Assembly (NCBI GenBank): GCA_032622095.1
Contig: CP136068.1
Span: 159,421,465-159,485,464 of the forward strand
Reading direction: 5' to 3'
Origin: Siphonodentalium dalli
Lineage: Eukaryota > Mollusca > Scaphopoda > Gadilida > Siphonodentaliidae
Length of the DNA: 64,000 nt
The position numbers and the translations under genes were made by a program. Within the stretch, counting starts at the first letter, position 1; each line of letters begins with the position of its first letter. The notes below the pieces were generated by a model, which was not told the origin of the DNA, made no database searches, and saw only the letters and a program-made list of their open reading frames with translations. This document shows, piece by piece, positions 46,556 through 56,949 of the stretch.

Positions 46556-46771
46556 AGAACTATAGGAGAAAATGTTAACAGAATTGAAAACAATATATCT
46601 TTGCAAGAAAAATTATATTATGTACACGTTTTATGGGTCGATTCAAATAAAAATTGGTGTGATTTGAATGTGATTGTTGATGGCGCCAATAATTTGATCT
46701 TCGCTTTCCACATGCAGCGCAACGGAACATATTCATTGGACGAGCAGGTAGTTGCGAGTGTTTGTCTATAA
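46556..46771 (+). CDS. Unidentified open frame, possible exon
   Basis: About 72 codons with protein-like composition (LWVDSNKNWCDLNVIVDGAN..., YSLDEQVVASVCL) and a stop at 46769. The central part (W-x(4)-C-D-L-N-V-I-V-D-G-A-N) looks like a strand-turn-strand segment. I do not recognise the family, and no splice sites are compelling. Confidence 0.2.
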   Translation, partial: RTIGENVNRIENNISLQEKLYYVHVLWVDSNKNWCDLNVIVDGANNLIFAFHMQRNGTYSLDEQVVASVCL

Positions 46772-46893
46772 ACACATGGTTCTGTTACATTTTGTATGCC
46801 TATTTACAAAACAAAGCGCACATACGCGACAATAATATACAGTGTACTCGGTATGTATGATTCGTATAAAGCAGCATCTGTCTATTATTTTAT

Positions 46894-47091
46894 ATTATTT
46901 CTGTTTATGGAGGTTTTAGTGGATGTCACTATTTTAACAGCTATACACACCGCTATGGCCGCCCGTATCTTTAACGACGATAAACCCGAGATTATTTCTG
47001 TTTATGGAGGTTTTAGTGGATGTGACTATTTTAACAGCTATACGTACCACCGCTATGGTCGTCCGTATCTTTAACGACGATAAACCCGAGA
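46894..47091 (+). repeat. 97-bp tandem duplication
   Basis: ATTATTTCTGTTTATGGAGG...ACGATAAACCCGAG is repeated at 46991 with 3 extra bases near the end. Each unit encodes, in the same relative frame, SVYGGFSGC(H/D)YFNSYT and RYGRPYL, then a stop. Confidence 0.9.
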
Positions 47092-47383
47092 TAAGCCATT
47101 ACCATTAACCATTCTCATAATCCCAAATATTCTGATCAATATACATAATTATTCTGAGCTGTATACTACTCTGCCATGTGCTGCGTCGTGAAGGGAAACA
47201 AGTGGGTAAATCATTGCTTGAATGTTCCGACCCACGTTTGCAATGCCTGGGTATAACAATTAATTGGGTTTAGTGCGCTTTTGTTTTGGGCTTGCAGTTC
47301 AAGCTACCTACTATGCATTTGAAACATCGACCTCAGCTGACAGTTAATCTGAAGAGTCATTATAGTGAGGAAATATCACGATC

Positions 47384-47842
47384 TATATGTTACAAACATC
47401 TAGTTATTTTCCATAGGCGACAGTGTTAACTAGAAGTCCCGCCGGCCATGGGCTAAGCCTATTTTAACTTCAAGTGGTCAATTTGCCCTTAGAACGTCAT
47501 CCTCTGCACCAGTATGTGACAACAAACGCGCCCTTTTCGGTATTTTTTTCAAACCTAATCTTGCATTTCCACAACTACCCCATTTATTGCACAAACATCA
47601 GCAGCATAAAAATACCCATACCCCTTCCATAACTTCGGGACGCCATCAGACTCTTCCTAGACATCTAAATATACATGATCGCCATTTTTACGTATGCTAT
47701 GATTTTCTGTTCCCGGTTAGGGAAATTTCCCTCAATCATTATCAACCAATCAGCAACCATATTTTGTTTTTATGCTGACTCGAGTTTCCCTACACAAATT
47801 CAAGAAGCGTAACTCTATATAATTAGTTGCCTGTAACCTATA
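47384..47842. mobile_element. MITE with TATAG(G/T)TTACAAGCA ends, copy 1
   Basis: TIRs TATATGTTACAAACATCTAG / inverse TATAGGTTACAGGCAACTAA begin and end in TA, suggesting TA target duplication (Tc1/mariner-like). A second copy lies at 62483-62930; they are about 90% identical over 450 bp. Non-coding. Confidence 0.75.
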
Positions 47843-49140
47843 ATTGTAAGGAAATTCGAACTTTGATCAAGTAAACTGCGCCAATTTTACAAAAAAAGCT
47901 TTACTATGCTACAATAGAAACACAGGAGTCATTGGACATCCTATTATCTCCCAGCGGTCCTTTAACCCACATACCCGGTTTTAAAATTAACCAATTTTTT
48001 GGGGTAAGAAATATCACCGATAATAGCATCCTGATAACTCTAGAAGGACAGTTTATCAGAAAAGATAATAATGCCTCGTGTCATGCATGCCACAGACATA
48101 AGTACTGCACAGTGTCGCATATCACATGTCCATCCACTCACTAATGGGAATAATATGATCGTACGTGGCACGTAATGGAGCAACCACAAATGTGATGTAT
48201 ATCAAGTTGACTAGTACAATAACTATTGGATGTTACGTACATGTACGACCTGTACTATATTATTCGGAGATATGTCTGTATCGTCACATTAAAATACCAC
48301 GTTAGAACGTGGTTTGATATAATCTAGTACTAGTACCTGACATTGCCCATCTTGTGAACTATTCAAACCCAGCATTAAATTGCTGAATACTTTTGCCCAC
48401 ACCCGAGCAAACTACTATCCCTGAGTTACAAATTATTTATAAATTTCAGACAAAATCATGGTGAAATTGTCCTGGTAGTTTGATATTCCACCAATATTTA
48501 TGGAGAAATGTGCTGTTTTGAGACCACAAATAGATATGGGATATACAGTGTATGTGGTTTTTGAGTAAATACCACAGTTATTTCGTGAGTGACTAGCAGT
48601 GGAAATATCTTTTTGCAATGAGCGGCCGCATGTCGCAAGTTGAAAATTGATAATTCCACTACTAGTGACGAATGAAATACTATGGGATTCACGTAAAACA
48701 CCATAGTATCTATTTTTATAGGGGCTGGTTGATCTTGGCGTAGTCTGCTATAGAATGATATATACATGGGGCTTTGATGTACGTGTATATAATAGCGTTA
48801 TGTTCAGTCCGAACAAATGACTCAAGTTCAAACATCAGAAAATAACAGCTGGGAACCTGGTATGAATCGAACTGTGGTGGGGTCTCAAGCATATCTACCC
48901 CTGTACGTCAGAATAAAATGCCATTAAATAGCATACACGTAAGTAGCTTGAGGATGGAAGTGAACCATCATACCACTGTGAATTCAACGAGGAATTCAAC
49001 GAGACCCTCAGGTCATCGATGTCTGAAATCATGCCACCACAATAACAGGTTTTTTCATGAATGTAGAAATAAAGTAGTAGGTACAGTATGTACATGTATA
49101 TATCAGCAAATGTTTAATTAAAATTTAAATTGGATGGAAA
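47843..49140. other. No gene recognised
   Basis: Mixed AT-rich DNA with several 60-90-codon frames that show no domain or splice support. Confidence 0.4.
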
Positions 49141-49149
49141 TGGAATGTC

Positions 49150-49880
49150 ACTTTAATATTTGAGTCGGACATGAATTGGCGATGACAGCGGTATGGGAAC
49201 GGTCACGGCGGTGGAGTTATGTTACCTACCATTCGGTTATGATACCGCTGTCTATTAGCGGGTTGTCACCAAAAGTTGAAGAAAATTATTCGTCCATGGG
49301 GATCTTGTTAAAGATCCAGTAAGCATTGGCAGTAGGTAATATTGCTGTTAAAATAGTCACATCCATTTAAACCGCTATAAACAGAAATAATACATTATAG
49401 ACAAACATTGTTCTTATACCAATCATAACTATCACGTAAATTGCAGCATGTTGTTGTCTTGTCAGTCCTCTGTGTTAAGTTGTAAACAAACGCCGTGTTA
49501 TCTAAAGAAACAGTACATGTATGTAAAGAGTATGCAATAAGCAAAACAATCAACACCGTGGAGACCCCCACTATTTGAACTTTTGTTAGAATTTCGGTGT
49601 TGAATGGGTCACCATTAATCACTCTCAACCTAATCAATCGCCACGGTGTTGATTGTTTTGCTTATCGCTCACTATTTACGTGCTGTATACTTGTATGAAC
49701 AAATGCTCGGCTCATACAAAGTGTGCTTTGTGGATAAAAATGCATTCATAATATGATAATTTTTCTATACTATTAGTATATTCTTGGGGAAATTTTCATA
49801 ATTTGATAACTGTTATTTCTAAATTATTACTTACTACATGTAGCTGATGTGTCCGACCGTCCCGGCTATTTAGGAAACAA
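49150..49880 (+). repeat. Dispersed ~0.8-kb repeat, copy 2
   Basis: Aligns with 50480-51430 and with 26080-26960: ATGATACCGCTGTCTATTAG, AAAGTTGAAGAAAAT, AATAGTCACATCC, and TCGCTCACTATTTACGTGCT followed by AAAGTGTG and TTTGTGGATA. Function and superfamily unknown. Confidence 0.75.
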
Positions 49881-49924
49881 CGTTGAAAAGTATTAGGGGA
49901 AAGAAAAAAACTATTTTTCGATCA

Positions 49925-50345
49925 GACTAGAAACATGCCAACAAGAGCATACATGAGCGAGGTCAAGTTCAAGGAAACGTGAAATTTGACCCGCTCATAT
50001 TGTTCCCGGGATCAAAGTACATGTAGACCAACATACCAAATTAGAGTTGGATCGGTCGAGGTCCAGGAACATGCCTATATGAGCATATATGAGCGAGGTC
50101 ATGGTCAAGGACATGGTCGCACATGAAATTGGACCCACCCATATTGTTCCCGGGATCAAAGTATGCCTACATACCAAATTTGAGTCGGATCGGTCGAGGT
50201 CCAGACACATGCATACATATATGAGCGTAAATGAGCGAGGTCAAGGACACGGTCACATGTGAAATTGGGCCTGCCCATATTGTTCCCGGGATCAAAGTAG
50301 GCCTACATACCAAAATTGTGTCAGGTCAGTTGAGCAGTTTTCGAG
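49925..50345 (+). repeat. ~140-bp repeats, probably LINE/SINE 3' end
   Basis: ATTGTTCCCGGGATCAAAGT, CTACATACCAAATT, CGGATCGGTCGAGGTCCA and ATGAGCGAGGTCAAGG recur at about 140-bp spacing (50000, 50144, 50280). The last unit continues into GTCAGTTGAGCAGTTTTCGA and CACACTCAGACAGACAAAAG, a tail typical of RTE-type LINE 3' ends and their SINEs. Confidence 0.65.
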
Positions 50346-50374
50346 TCCACAAGACACACTCAGACAGACAAAAG

Positions 50375-50490
50375 TTTCCAAAATATACATGTATACCACT
50401 ATAATCAAATTAATTGACAGGGTGATACCACGGTTTCCAAAATATATACCACTATAATCAAAGTAATTGATAGGGTGATACTCCGGTAAT
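50375..50490 (+). repeat. ~60-bp tandem duplication
   Basis: GTTTCCAAAATATA...CCACTATAATCAAA(T/G)TAATTGA and AGGGTGATAC occur twice in succession. Confidence 0.9.
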
Positions 50491-50499
50491 GACAACGGT

Positions 50500-51430
50500 A
50501 TTACCGGTAGTGAGCGGTATCAAAACGGTCACTGCGGTGGAGTTACAGTACTATCTGGTTATGATACCACAGTCTATTAGCGGGTCATCGTACCAAAAGT
50601 TGAAGAAAATAATACCTCCATGAGAATCTTGTTAAAGATATGGTAAGCGTTGGCGGTGGGTAATGCTGTTGAAATAGTCACATCCTTTAAAACCGTCACA
50701 AACAGAAATCATATTGTATTGTAGTCAAATCTTGTTATAATACCAATCATAACTATCGCGTAAATTGCAGCATGTTATTGTCATGTTAGTACTCTTTGTT
50801 ATGTAAACAAATGTCATGTTATGTACACAAACAGTACGTAAAGAGTATGCTATAAGAAAAACACTCAACACGGAGGCGACCGACCCCCACTAATTGAACT
50901 TGTGTTAGAAATGCTACAAAGTTGTTTACACCAAACCGGTATAGCTATCGCTAATCTTCACCTCTCAATATTTCAGTATTGAATGGGTCACTATGAATTA
51001 CTCTCCTAAACAATCGCCATGGTGTTGAGTGTTTTGCGTATCGCTCACTATTTACGTGCTGTATATAAGCAAACAGTTGGCTCACACAAAGTGTGTTTTG
51101 TGGATAACAACCAGGCCTGCAAATTTGAGGCGAACGACCGTCCAGTCCAGTTCACCTGGCGGTTATCTAAAATGAAAATGCCGCGAACCAAAAACAGGTG
51201 GTGTCAAAGTTTTATAAATGCAGGTCTCGCGATAACTAATTGTCACATTAATTTTTGCTCCAAAAAGTTCCAAAAATGAGACATTCAAATGTATTATGGA
51301 AGTTCAATGAGTTGCGGCTCGCCCATCTGTACATGTAGTTAATATTAGCAGTTTTAGTGATTATAACAGTTTGTGTAACTTTCTAAATTATAATGTTCCT
51401 ATAACAAAGGCCATACATGCCTTTAAGTTC
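50500..51430 (+). repeat. Dispersed ~0.8-kb repeat, copy 3
   Basis: Same order of motifs as copy 2, in the same orientation and only 0.6 kb downstream. Copies 2 and 3 may thus be a local duplication that includes the LINE-like repeats between them. Confidence 0.75.
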
Positions 51431-51764
51431 CACATATATAAGGATAATCACTTCATTTTATTTTCATGCCTGAAAACCAGAACGCATGCATCGTCGTGCA
51501 ACCGTGGTACACACAGTATTGGAGCAGCAACTTAACCCGTGTTGGAGGTTACCGCTGTATAATGCGCATTATTACCGGGGTGACACCACGTTAGAGGTGG
51601 TCAATTACTTTAAGTATAGCTGTATGTGTAAATATGCCATACAACATATAAGTCCAACATGAGATAGTCTGTTTGTAGCGTTGGTAGCATTCACGGTGAA
51701 AGCTGGTGACTCGCGGAGTTTCGCTGCAACAAATGTATCGATGGTCATTGGATTATGAATCAGT

Positions 51765-51885
51765 TCAATTCAAATTCGCGGCGACATCGCGTTTAGATGT
51801 TGGCGATTTGCGGTGATCCGGTACAATTTTGAGTGGACAGATCGCAGCGATGAGCGGAATGAGGCTGCTTCATCTTGAGGATACT
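51765..51885 (+). repeat. Diverged repeat shared with 7725-7870
   Basis: TCAAATTCGCGGCGACATCG...GGCGATTTGCGGTGAT resembles 7770-7830. Both continue into CGCAGCGAT-type sequence. Type unknown. Confidence 0.4.
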
Positions 51886-52020
51886 GTACATACAGAGAGC
51901 TGAAAGATTTCTTGGAAAAGCAACCACCTGCTTGAGTTTACTTCGCTATAGTGGAGCCACGCATTTGTAAATACGTCAATATTTAACACATTTACCTTGA
52001 TTTATTCGAAGACAAATGTC

Positions 52021-52234
52021 TGAAACCAAAACAGACCATTGTATTCAGTTTACACATGGTTTATTCTATATTAGATGTCATTATAAATGGTAAAGCAAGA
52101 TGTCAGCCAATACGTGTCTTGGTCGGTCGGTGGTCAGTTCTGTTCTGTCATTCTCGGTAGCTGGGAGTGACGTCACATCCTCGGGTGCACTCGGACCGGA
52201 TAACCGGTACTCTTCGGGACCTAATACCGCTACA
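52021..52234 (-). repeat. 3' LTR (left copy)
   Basis: 214 bp, TGAAACC...GCTACA on the + strand. It carries a perfect CRE palindrome TGACGTCA (52168-52175) and, for the minus strand, AATAAA at 52060-52065. Compared with the right copy, the 93 bp nearest the element interior (52142-52234, the U3 side) differ at only about two positions, while the remaining 120 bp differ at 20 or more. Confidence 0.8.
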
Positions 52235-52529
52235 TTCCCCCAAGCTTTGAAAAGAGGACCCTGATGGAGGGGGTTGAAGAATTCGTCCATCCATCGTCAT
52301 TAGTCAGTCCAAGTTCCCACAAGACTTCTGTTACGTCATAGACCTCCGTGGGCTCGGTTTCAGAGTCTTGTAGTCGACGCATGGGATCCTGAACATCGGA
52401 TGACTGACGAACACTTGTAACTTGGTCGAGGAAGGCACCGTCATATGGATGGCTGGCAGAGTGGAATTTCTCAGCATCTCGTATCATCCAACTACCATTT
52501 TCTGTCATATCTGGTAATGTCTTCGCCAT
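52230..52529 (-). CDS. 3' ORF of the LTR element, unknown function
   Basis: From the first ATG (52529) about 99 codons; the frame is open from a TAA near 52562. The protein is acidic (QDSETEPTEVYDVTEVLWEL, LTNDDGWTNSS) and ends FSKLGGM, with the stop codon TAG lying inside the LTR (52230-52232), so the frame runs through the polypurine tract. No family recognised. It could be the last exon or a displaced part of the upstream frame. Confidence 0.5.
   Translation of the reverse strand: MAKTLPDMTENGSWMIRDAEKFHSASHPYDGAFLDQVTSVRQSSDVQDPMRRLQDSETEPTEVYDVTEVLWELGLTNDDGWTNSSTPSIRVLFSKLGGM
52235..52243 (-). promoter_or_regulatory. Polypurine tract
   Basis: On the minus strand AGCTTGGGGGAA directly precedes the LTR start TGTAGCGG. 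A purine run at this exact place is where plus-strand DNA synthesis starts in LTR elements. Confidence 0.75.
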
Positions 52530-52729
52530 TGTATCGGTCAAATGATTGTCTGGCCAGCTTGTTTACACCGCCCAATGTCTTGGCTCCATTGGGTGACCAG
52601 TTAAGTTCTTGATCCGGAACGCATGTCGTAGTTACAGTGAGTTCCTTCTGTCGAACCGTATAGAGGTGGTCTGCACTATGTATAATCTGGCCATGGTGAA
52701 TAGCTGCTGACATTCACTTCTTGGTCCAC

Positions 52730-53110
52730 TCGACCGATAACCATTGACTGGGTTCTGCTTGTTATGATTCGTGGAATATGTACATCAATGCAGAGTGAAA
52801 GAGAAACCGGGGCCCGGCATTCTCAGTACAACATACAAATGGTGGTTCAATGTCGGTGTAGTATATCAGCAGGCCCGATATCCATTACCGACAACGCAAC
52901 CCCAATGTTGGATTCACTCATTGCTGCATTAACTGTGAACATCATTTAAACGTTGCGAACAAGCATATGATTACGTTCAGTGAGTCATGGAGGTACATTT
53001 CCATACTGGAACCCGCATCATTCTGGCGACAAGTAATGGTCTTAATAGTTTGACATGGGGTCTGATGATACTCTGACCATGGCTGTGGATCTCTTCATTG
53101 TAGATAGTAA
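52730..53110. other. Gap between the ORFs of the LTR element
   Basis: Frames on the minus strand contain many stops here. I see neither a conserved motif nor clear splice sites. Confidence 0.4.
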
Positions 53111-55487
53111 TTATGATCCACGTCTGATTCGGAAGCCTTTGCCACCAGGATCCCAAGGCCATTGATCTGGAGAACCTGCTTTATTTCGGAGCCAGGTGTG
53201 ATCCATTGGATTCTGGCTTGGGTTCTCCCTGTATGTTTGGTCTGTTCTTATTACATGTATGTAACCTGTACTTAGTTTGGAGATACAGGTAGACCTTTCT
53301 GGACTGTCCTCAATTATCTGTGGTATTCTGTATACTCCATGTAGGTCAATCGGACAGCCGTATACATATTGTGACAATCTCTGGTCAAGATTAACAAAAT
53401 GCTGACCTGATGCTCCATTGTCAAATTGAGGCGGTTCTGTACCTACCACATCGCTGTCTTTGTGCTCATCAGGTGGTTTATTCTGGTACTGCTCCTCGTG
53501 TTGACCATGGGATATTGGCAGGGTACAGCGACTATCTTCTGGATTGCCATTTATTGTAAATATGTCCTTACATAATTTATAGTTCGGCTGGCCGCATACA
53601 TGTAGTATCTGTGACAACACATCATTCGTGGTTACGAGAGGCTTCATATATATTGAATATTGCTCTGGAGATTCATTGTCGAAGAAATGTGCCCTGTTCA
53701 TTTGACCCACAGTTTCATCAGAAGAGTCAAAGGAAACCGGACTTAGAACTGTTGGAACAGCATCTAAGACCTTAGCGGATGACTCCAGAACTGTTGGAGC
53801 AGCGACTGAGAGGTTAGTGGATGTTTCCAGGACCGCCGAATCAGCATCATAGAAGCCTGATGTGATCGAATATATGGTAGAGTCAAAGCCAATTTTCTCG
53901 AATTCAAGGAAAGATGTATCGCCATCGGATGTCAAAGAATCAAACTGTGTGAGAAGAGGGATCTGGGCGTCTCTCAGATCGCCTCTGTCTCCACCTGACC
54001 ATCCTTGCTGCTGAAGCAGAACTGCATCCTCTTCATAATCTATTGAATTCAGCTCCAGAGAAACGCCATCGTCCCATTCTAGATTGATATCATAGATCGG
54101 CGACTCTTCATCTTGTAAGAAGCCTGTGTTGGCATCGTGGTTGATATATGTCTCATCCGGTGATAGTGGTTTATTCTGAACTGCATTTCTTGAATAGAAT
54201 GCATACTCATCTGGTGTCAGAAGTTGCATGTCTTCTATTTCAGACTGTACGTTCAGCAGTTTGTCGGACAAGGTTGTCAGTTCCTGCACCAGTGTCCCTG
54301 GTTGTTCATCGTTGATAAATTGCCCAGACGCAGAATCATTTACCTCCAACACTAAAGCGGGTGTCGGCCTAATAGGAAGACTCGTGGTTGTTGGAGCTTC
54401 AGTCTTCAACTCAGAGCTGGGATACATCAGAGTTGGATCGAGAGACTAAGATCTGGATGTCAATGTTTCTGGCAATGGCGATATTGGGACATCATAATCT
54501 CGGAAATCGAGACGGGGAGGATCCATGTGCATTGAAGAAGACCCGGGAAACCATTCTTCTGAGGGTGGATCACTCTGCGCCGAAGAAGTTTGTCGAGAAT
54601 CTTTGCCGACCTGGAGCTTTGTGACTATATTATTGTCAGCTACTTCTTCCCCAACTAATTCAATTGGGCTGCCCTCTACTCTCTTATTTCCATGTGCCGA
54701 CGTGGTGGCTATTGTTGACGGCTAATTGTCCAGGACTGCCGTTTTGGATGCCATCTTTTCTGATAATCCGCCTTGTAGCAAGTTTTTGACAAGTAAGTGA
54801 GATTGTTTGGAGGTTGGCTGGTTGTAGGCCACTTGCCCTGCCATAGTGTCTTCTGGTGTGTTTACCGTTTGATTAGGATGGCAATATGCATGAACACTGT
54901 CGGTCTCTATGGAACTCGTCCATAATGGTTGGTCCTGTTCGGCCATTCTGGATGCCATCTGTATCGCAGACTTGGGAGACATTTCTTCTGAGGGCGATAC
55001 TGGAACATCATAATCTCGGAAATCGAGACGGGGATGATTTCTCTGTATCGAAGACTTGGGAGACATTTCTTCTGAGGGCGATACTGGAACATCATAATCT
55101 CGGAAATCGAGACGGGGATGATTTCTCTGTATCGAAGACTTGGGAGACATTTCTTCTGAGGGCGATACTGGAACCTCAAGGTCTCGGGAATCAAGACGGG
55201 GAGGATCACTCTGCGCCGAAGAAGTTTGCGAGGCTTTACTGTTGTCCGCCACCTCTTCCCTATCTAAATCAATTGGACTGCCCCTCGCTCTCTCATGGCC
55301 ATATGCCGAGTCCGTGGTTATCGTCCACTATTGGGTGTCCGTAGCGACCGGTTTGGATGCCATCTTCTCTGTCAATTGATTTGAAGTTTCGAGTGGAGGC
55401 ATGTGAATTTGTGCCCCAGTGCATCTATGCTCTCCAAAGCTGGTTGGCGATGGGTGGATGTCCTCTTGGAGTTTCCATATTTGTCTT
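53111..55487 (-). CDS. Long reading frame with three TAG codons, unknown function
   Basis: One minus-strand frame stays open for about 790 codons except for TAG at 55328-55330, 54722-54724 and 54446-54448; it ends in TAA at 53111-53113. The N-terminal part overlaps the 509-codon ORF by up to 115 nt in the -1 frame. It contains three 84-bp (28-residue) repeats near 54974, 55058 and 55142 with RDYDVPVSPSEEMSPKSS, a diverged fourth near 54500, and a larger duplicated module (EKMASK...EEVADN...SSAQSDPP) at 55358-55200 and 54757-54560, each with its own TAG at nearly the same place. The last 438 codons (from 54427) are uninterrupted, acidic and rich in S, T, D and P. No enzyme motif is visible. 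Readthrough, splicing or decay could explain the stops. Confidence 0.55.
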
Positions 55488-56901
55488 CAATATATGATGA
55501 GCGGTCTTGGACGGCCATTTTGGATGTCCTCCTGGAATTTGCATATTTGGATTCAATAGTGTCAAATTTCAGTTCACGTAAGGTGGACACTAAGCCATAC
55601 AGTCTTCGACTTCCCGAATAGCCCTTCTTAGCATAGTCTTCAATCAATGCTCGTACTTCGTTCGCAACCCTGACTGACTCTTGCAGCTCGACTCGGAAAT
55701 AACTTCTCCGCTTTTGGGGGATCCTTTTCTTCATGGTAGAATCATCATCTTCCCCCTTCGTAGAACTCCTGTATATACTCTGGAACTCCTCTTGGACTAG
55801 ACGGACCACGGAATGGGTCTGTCGCCATTCTTCTTGTGCATTATCTCCAAGTTTACGTATTCGCTCGAGCTCGATCTTAGCTTCTTGGAGTTTCATCGGC
55901 TGATCATATTCCCGCAGATCATCCGAGAGTTCCCACATCTCCCTATTAGTTCTGTAATATTTGCATAGAATATTTCCCTTCTCCGATTCTAGTTCTTGTA
56001 GAAAGCAAACTACATTGTATAGGACTGGACCGCCGATATTTTGGGTATGTTTATAATCATCCACAAAGTCGTGCACCTCCTTCTTAAGACCACGTGACTC
56101 TTGCTTCTCTTCTTGAAAACACGTTACGTGATCCCCAAACTGGATGTCCTCTATCTCTTGGACCATTTCATGTCTCCATTCCTCATTCTTTCGCTCCCGT
56201 CTTGGTTTATTGTTCGATTCTTTCTTGCCAATGGGTTTCAATGAGGGTGATTCGATGGGCTTATCACAATGCCCTACTGACGTGTAATGATTGACCCAAC
56301 TGGAAATCTTTTTATAGAACACCCGTATCTTGGAATTTATGCCCCTCCATTTTTTCTCTGTATTATTTCTCAATTGAATCCTTTGCATGACATCGTTCTT
56401 TTTGTTCTCGGCTTCCAGATTACCCATAGGTTGGTCAATTTTGCCTACAACATCACAGTAAATATCTGTAATGTCCCTGTCGGCTTCGTACAATTCATTC
56501 CGAGCTTTCAACCTATCAATATTTAGACCATGTATGGTGTATCCTACATTAATTTCACACAAGCCCCTATCAACATAGTCTGCAATTATGTTCCGCACTT
56601 TATTTGCAAGATCCTCTGACTCTAGTTCCTCTTCGCGAAATCGTTCTTTCTCATCTTGGGACCGGACGTTGATTATTTCGTCGATAATTTTGAGTTTCAA
56701 GTTCTGTGATTTTATCCGTATTTCAATGGCTATGTGTTTCAATTCCAAAACTGCCAGATGTAACTGTTCGTCTTTGCTTGGCCATGAGCTAGACACGTAC
56801 GATGGGTATGGATTCTGTCGATAACCAAAGCTCAGATCTGGGTTAACACCACACATATGTGCTTGACCCTGTGGGTTGTGACCTTGATTAGTACTGGACA
56901 T
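55372..56901 (-). CDS. 509-residue repeat-rich coiled-coil protein of the LTR element
   Basis: The start ATG at 56901 has A at -3 (AAGATGT); the frame is open 16 codons further upstream without another ATG. Three diverged internal repeats are visible: residues 88-205, 262-378 and 402-459. Shared marks are E-x-x-E-S before a segment like VRNIIADYV / VHDFVDDYK / VRALIEDYA, then LYxLVxxLxEL, and, in the first two, a DQPM block (156-159, 333-336) followed by a charged helix ending E-x-W-R. Heptad-like charged helices suggest coiled coils. A short tail repeat (KYANSRRTS / KYGNSKRTS) lies at 452-482. By position it takes the place of gag, but there is no CCHC knuckle, and I do not recognise the family. 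Confidence 0.7.
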   Translation of the reverse strand: MSSTNQGHNPQGQAHMCGVNPDLSFGYRQNPYPSYVSSSWPSKDEQLHLAVLELKHIAIEIRIKSQNLKLKIIDEIINVRSQDEKERFREEELESEDLANKVRNIIADYVDRGLCEINVGYTIHGLNIDRLKARNELYEADRDITDIYCDVVGKIDQPMGNLEAENKKNDVMQRIQLRNNTEKKWRGINSKIRVFYKKISSWVNHYTSVGHCDKPIESPSLKPIGKKESNNKPRRERKNEEWRHEMVQEIEDIQFGDHVTCFQEEKQESRGLKKEVHDFVDDYKHTQNIGGPVLYNVVCFLQELESEKGNILCKYYRTNREMWELSDDLREYDQPMKLQEAKIELERIRKLGDNAQEEWRQTHSVVRLVQEEFQSIYRSSTKGEDDDSTMKKRIPQKRRSYFRVELQESVRVANEVRALIEDYAKKGYSGSRRLYGLVSTLRELKFDTIESKYANSRRTSKMAVQDRSSYIEDKYGNSKRTSTHRQPALESIDALGHKFTCLHSKLQIN

Positions 56902-56949
56902 CTTAATTGAACCCGAACCTAAATAAATCAGGCGTAACAGGCTTATCAA

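Noticed and set aside
48840-48910. tRNA gene on the minus strand (CAGTTCGATTCATACC)
   Set aside because: B-box-like sequence only; no A box or acceptor stem can be paired.
55372-55487. Retrovirus-style -1 frameshift site between the 509-codon ORF and the next frame
   Set aside because: The overlap and frame relation fit, but I find no X-XXY-YYZ heptamer in the zero frame (closest: TGGAAAC), and a 115-nt overlap can be chance.
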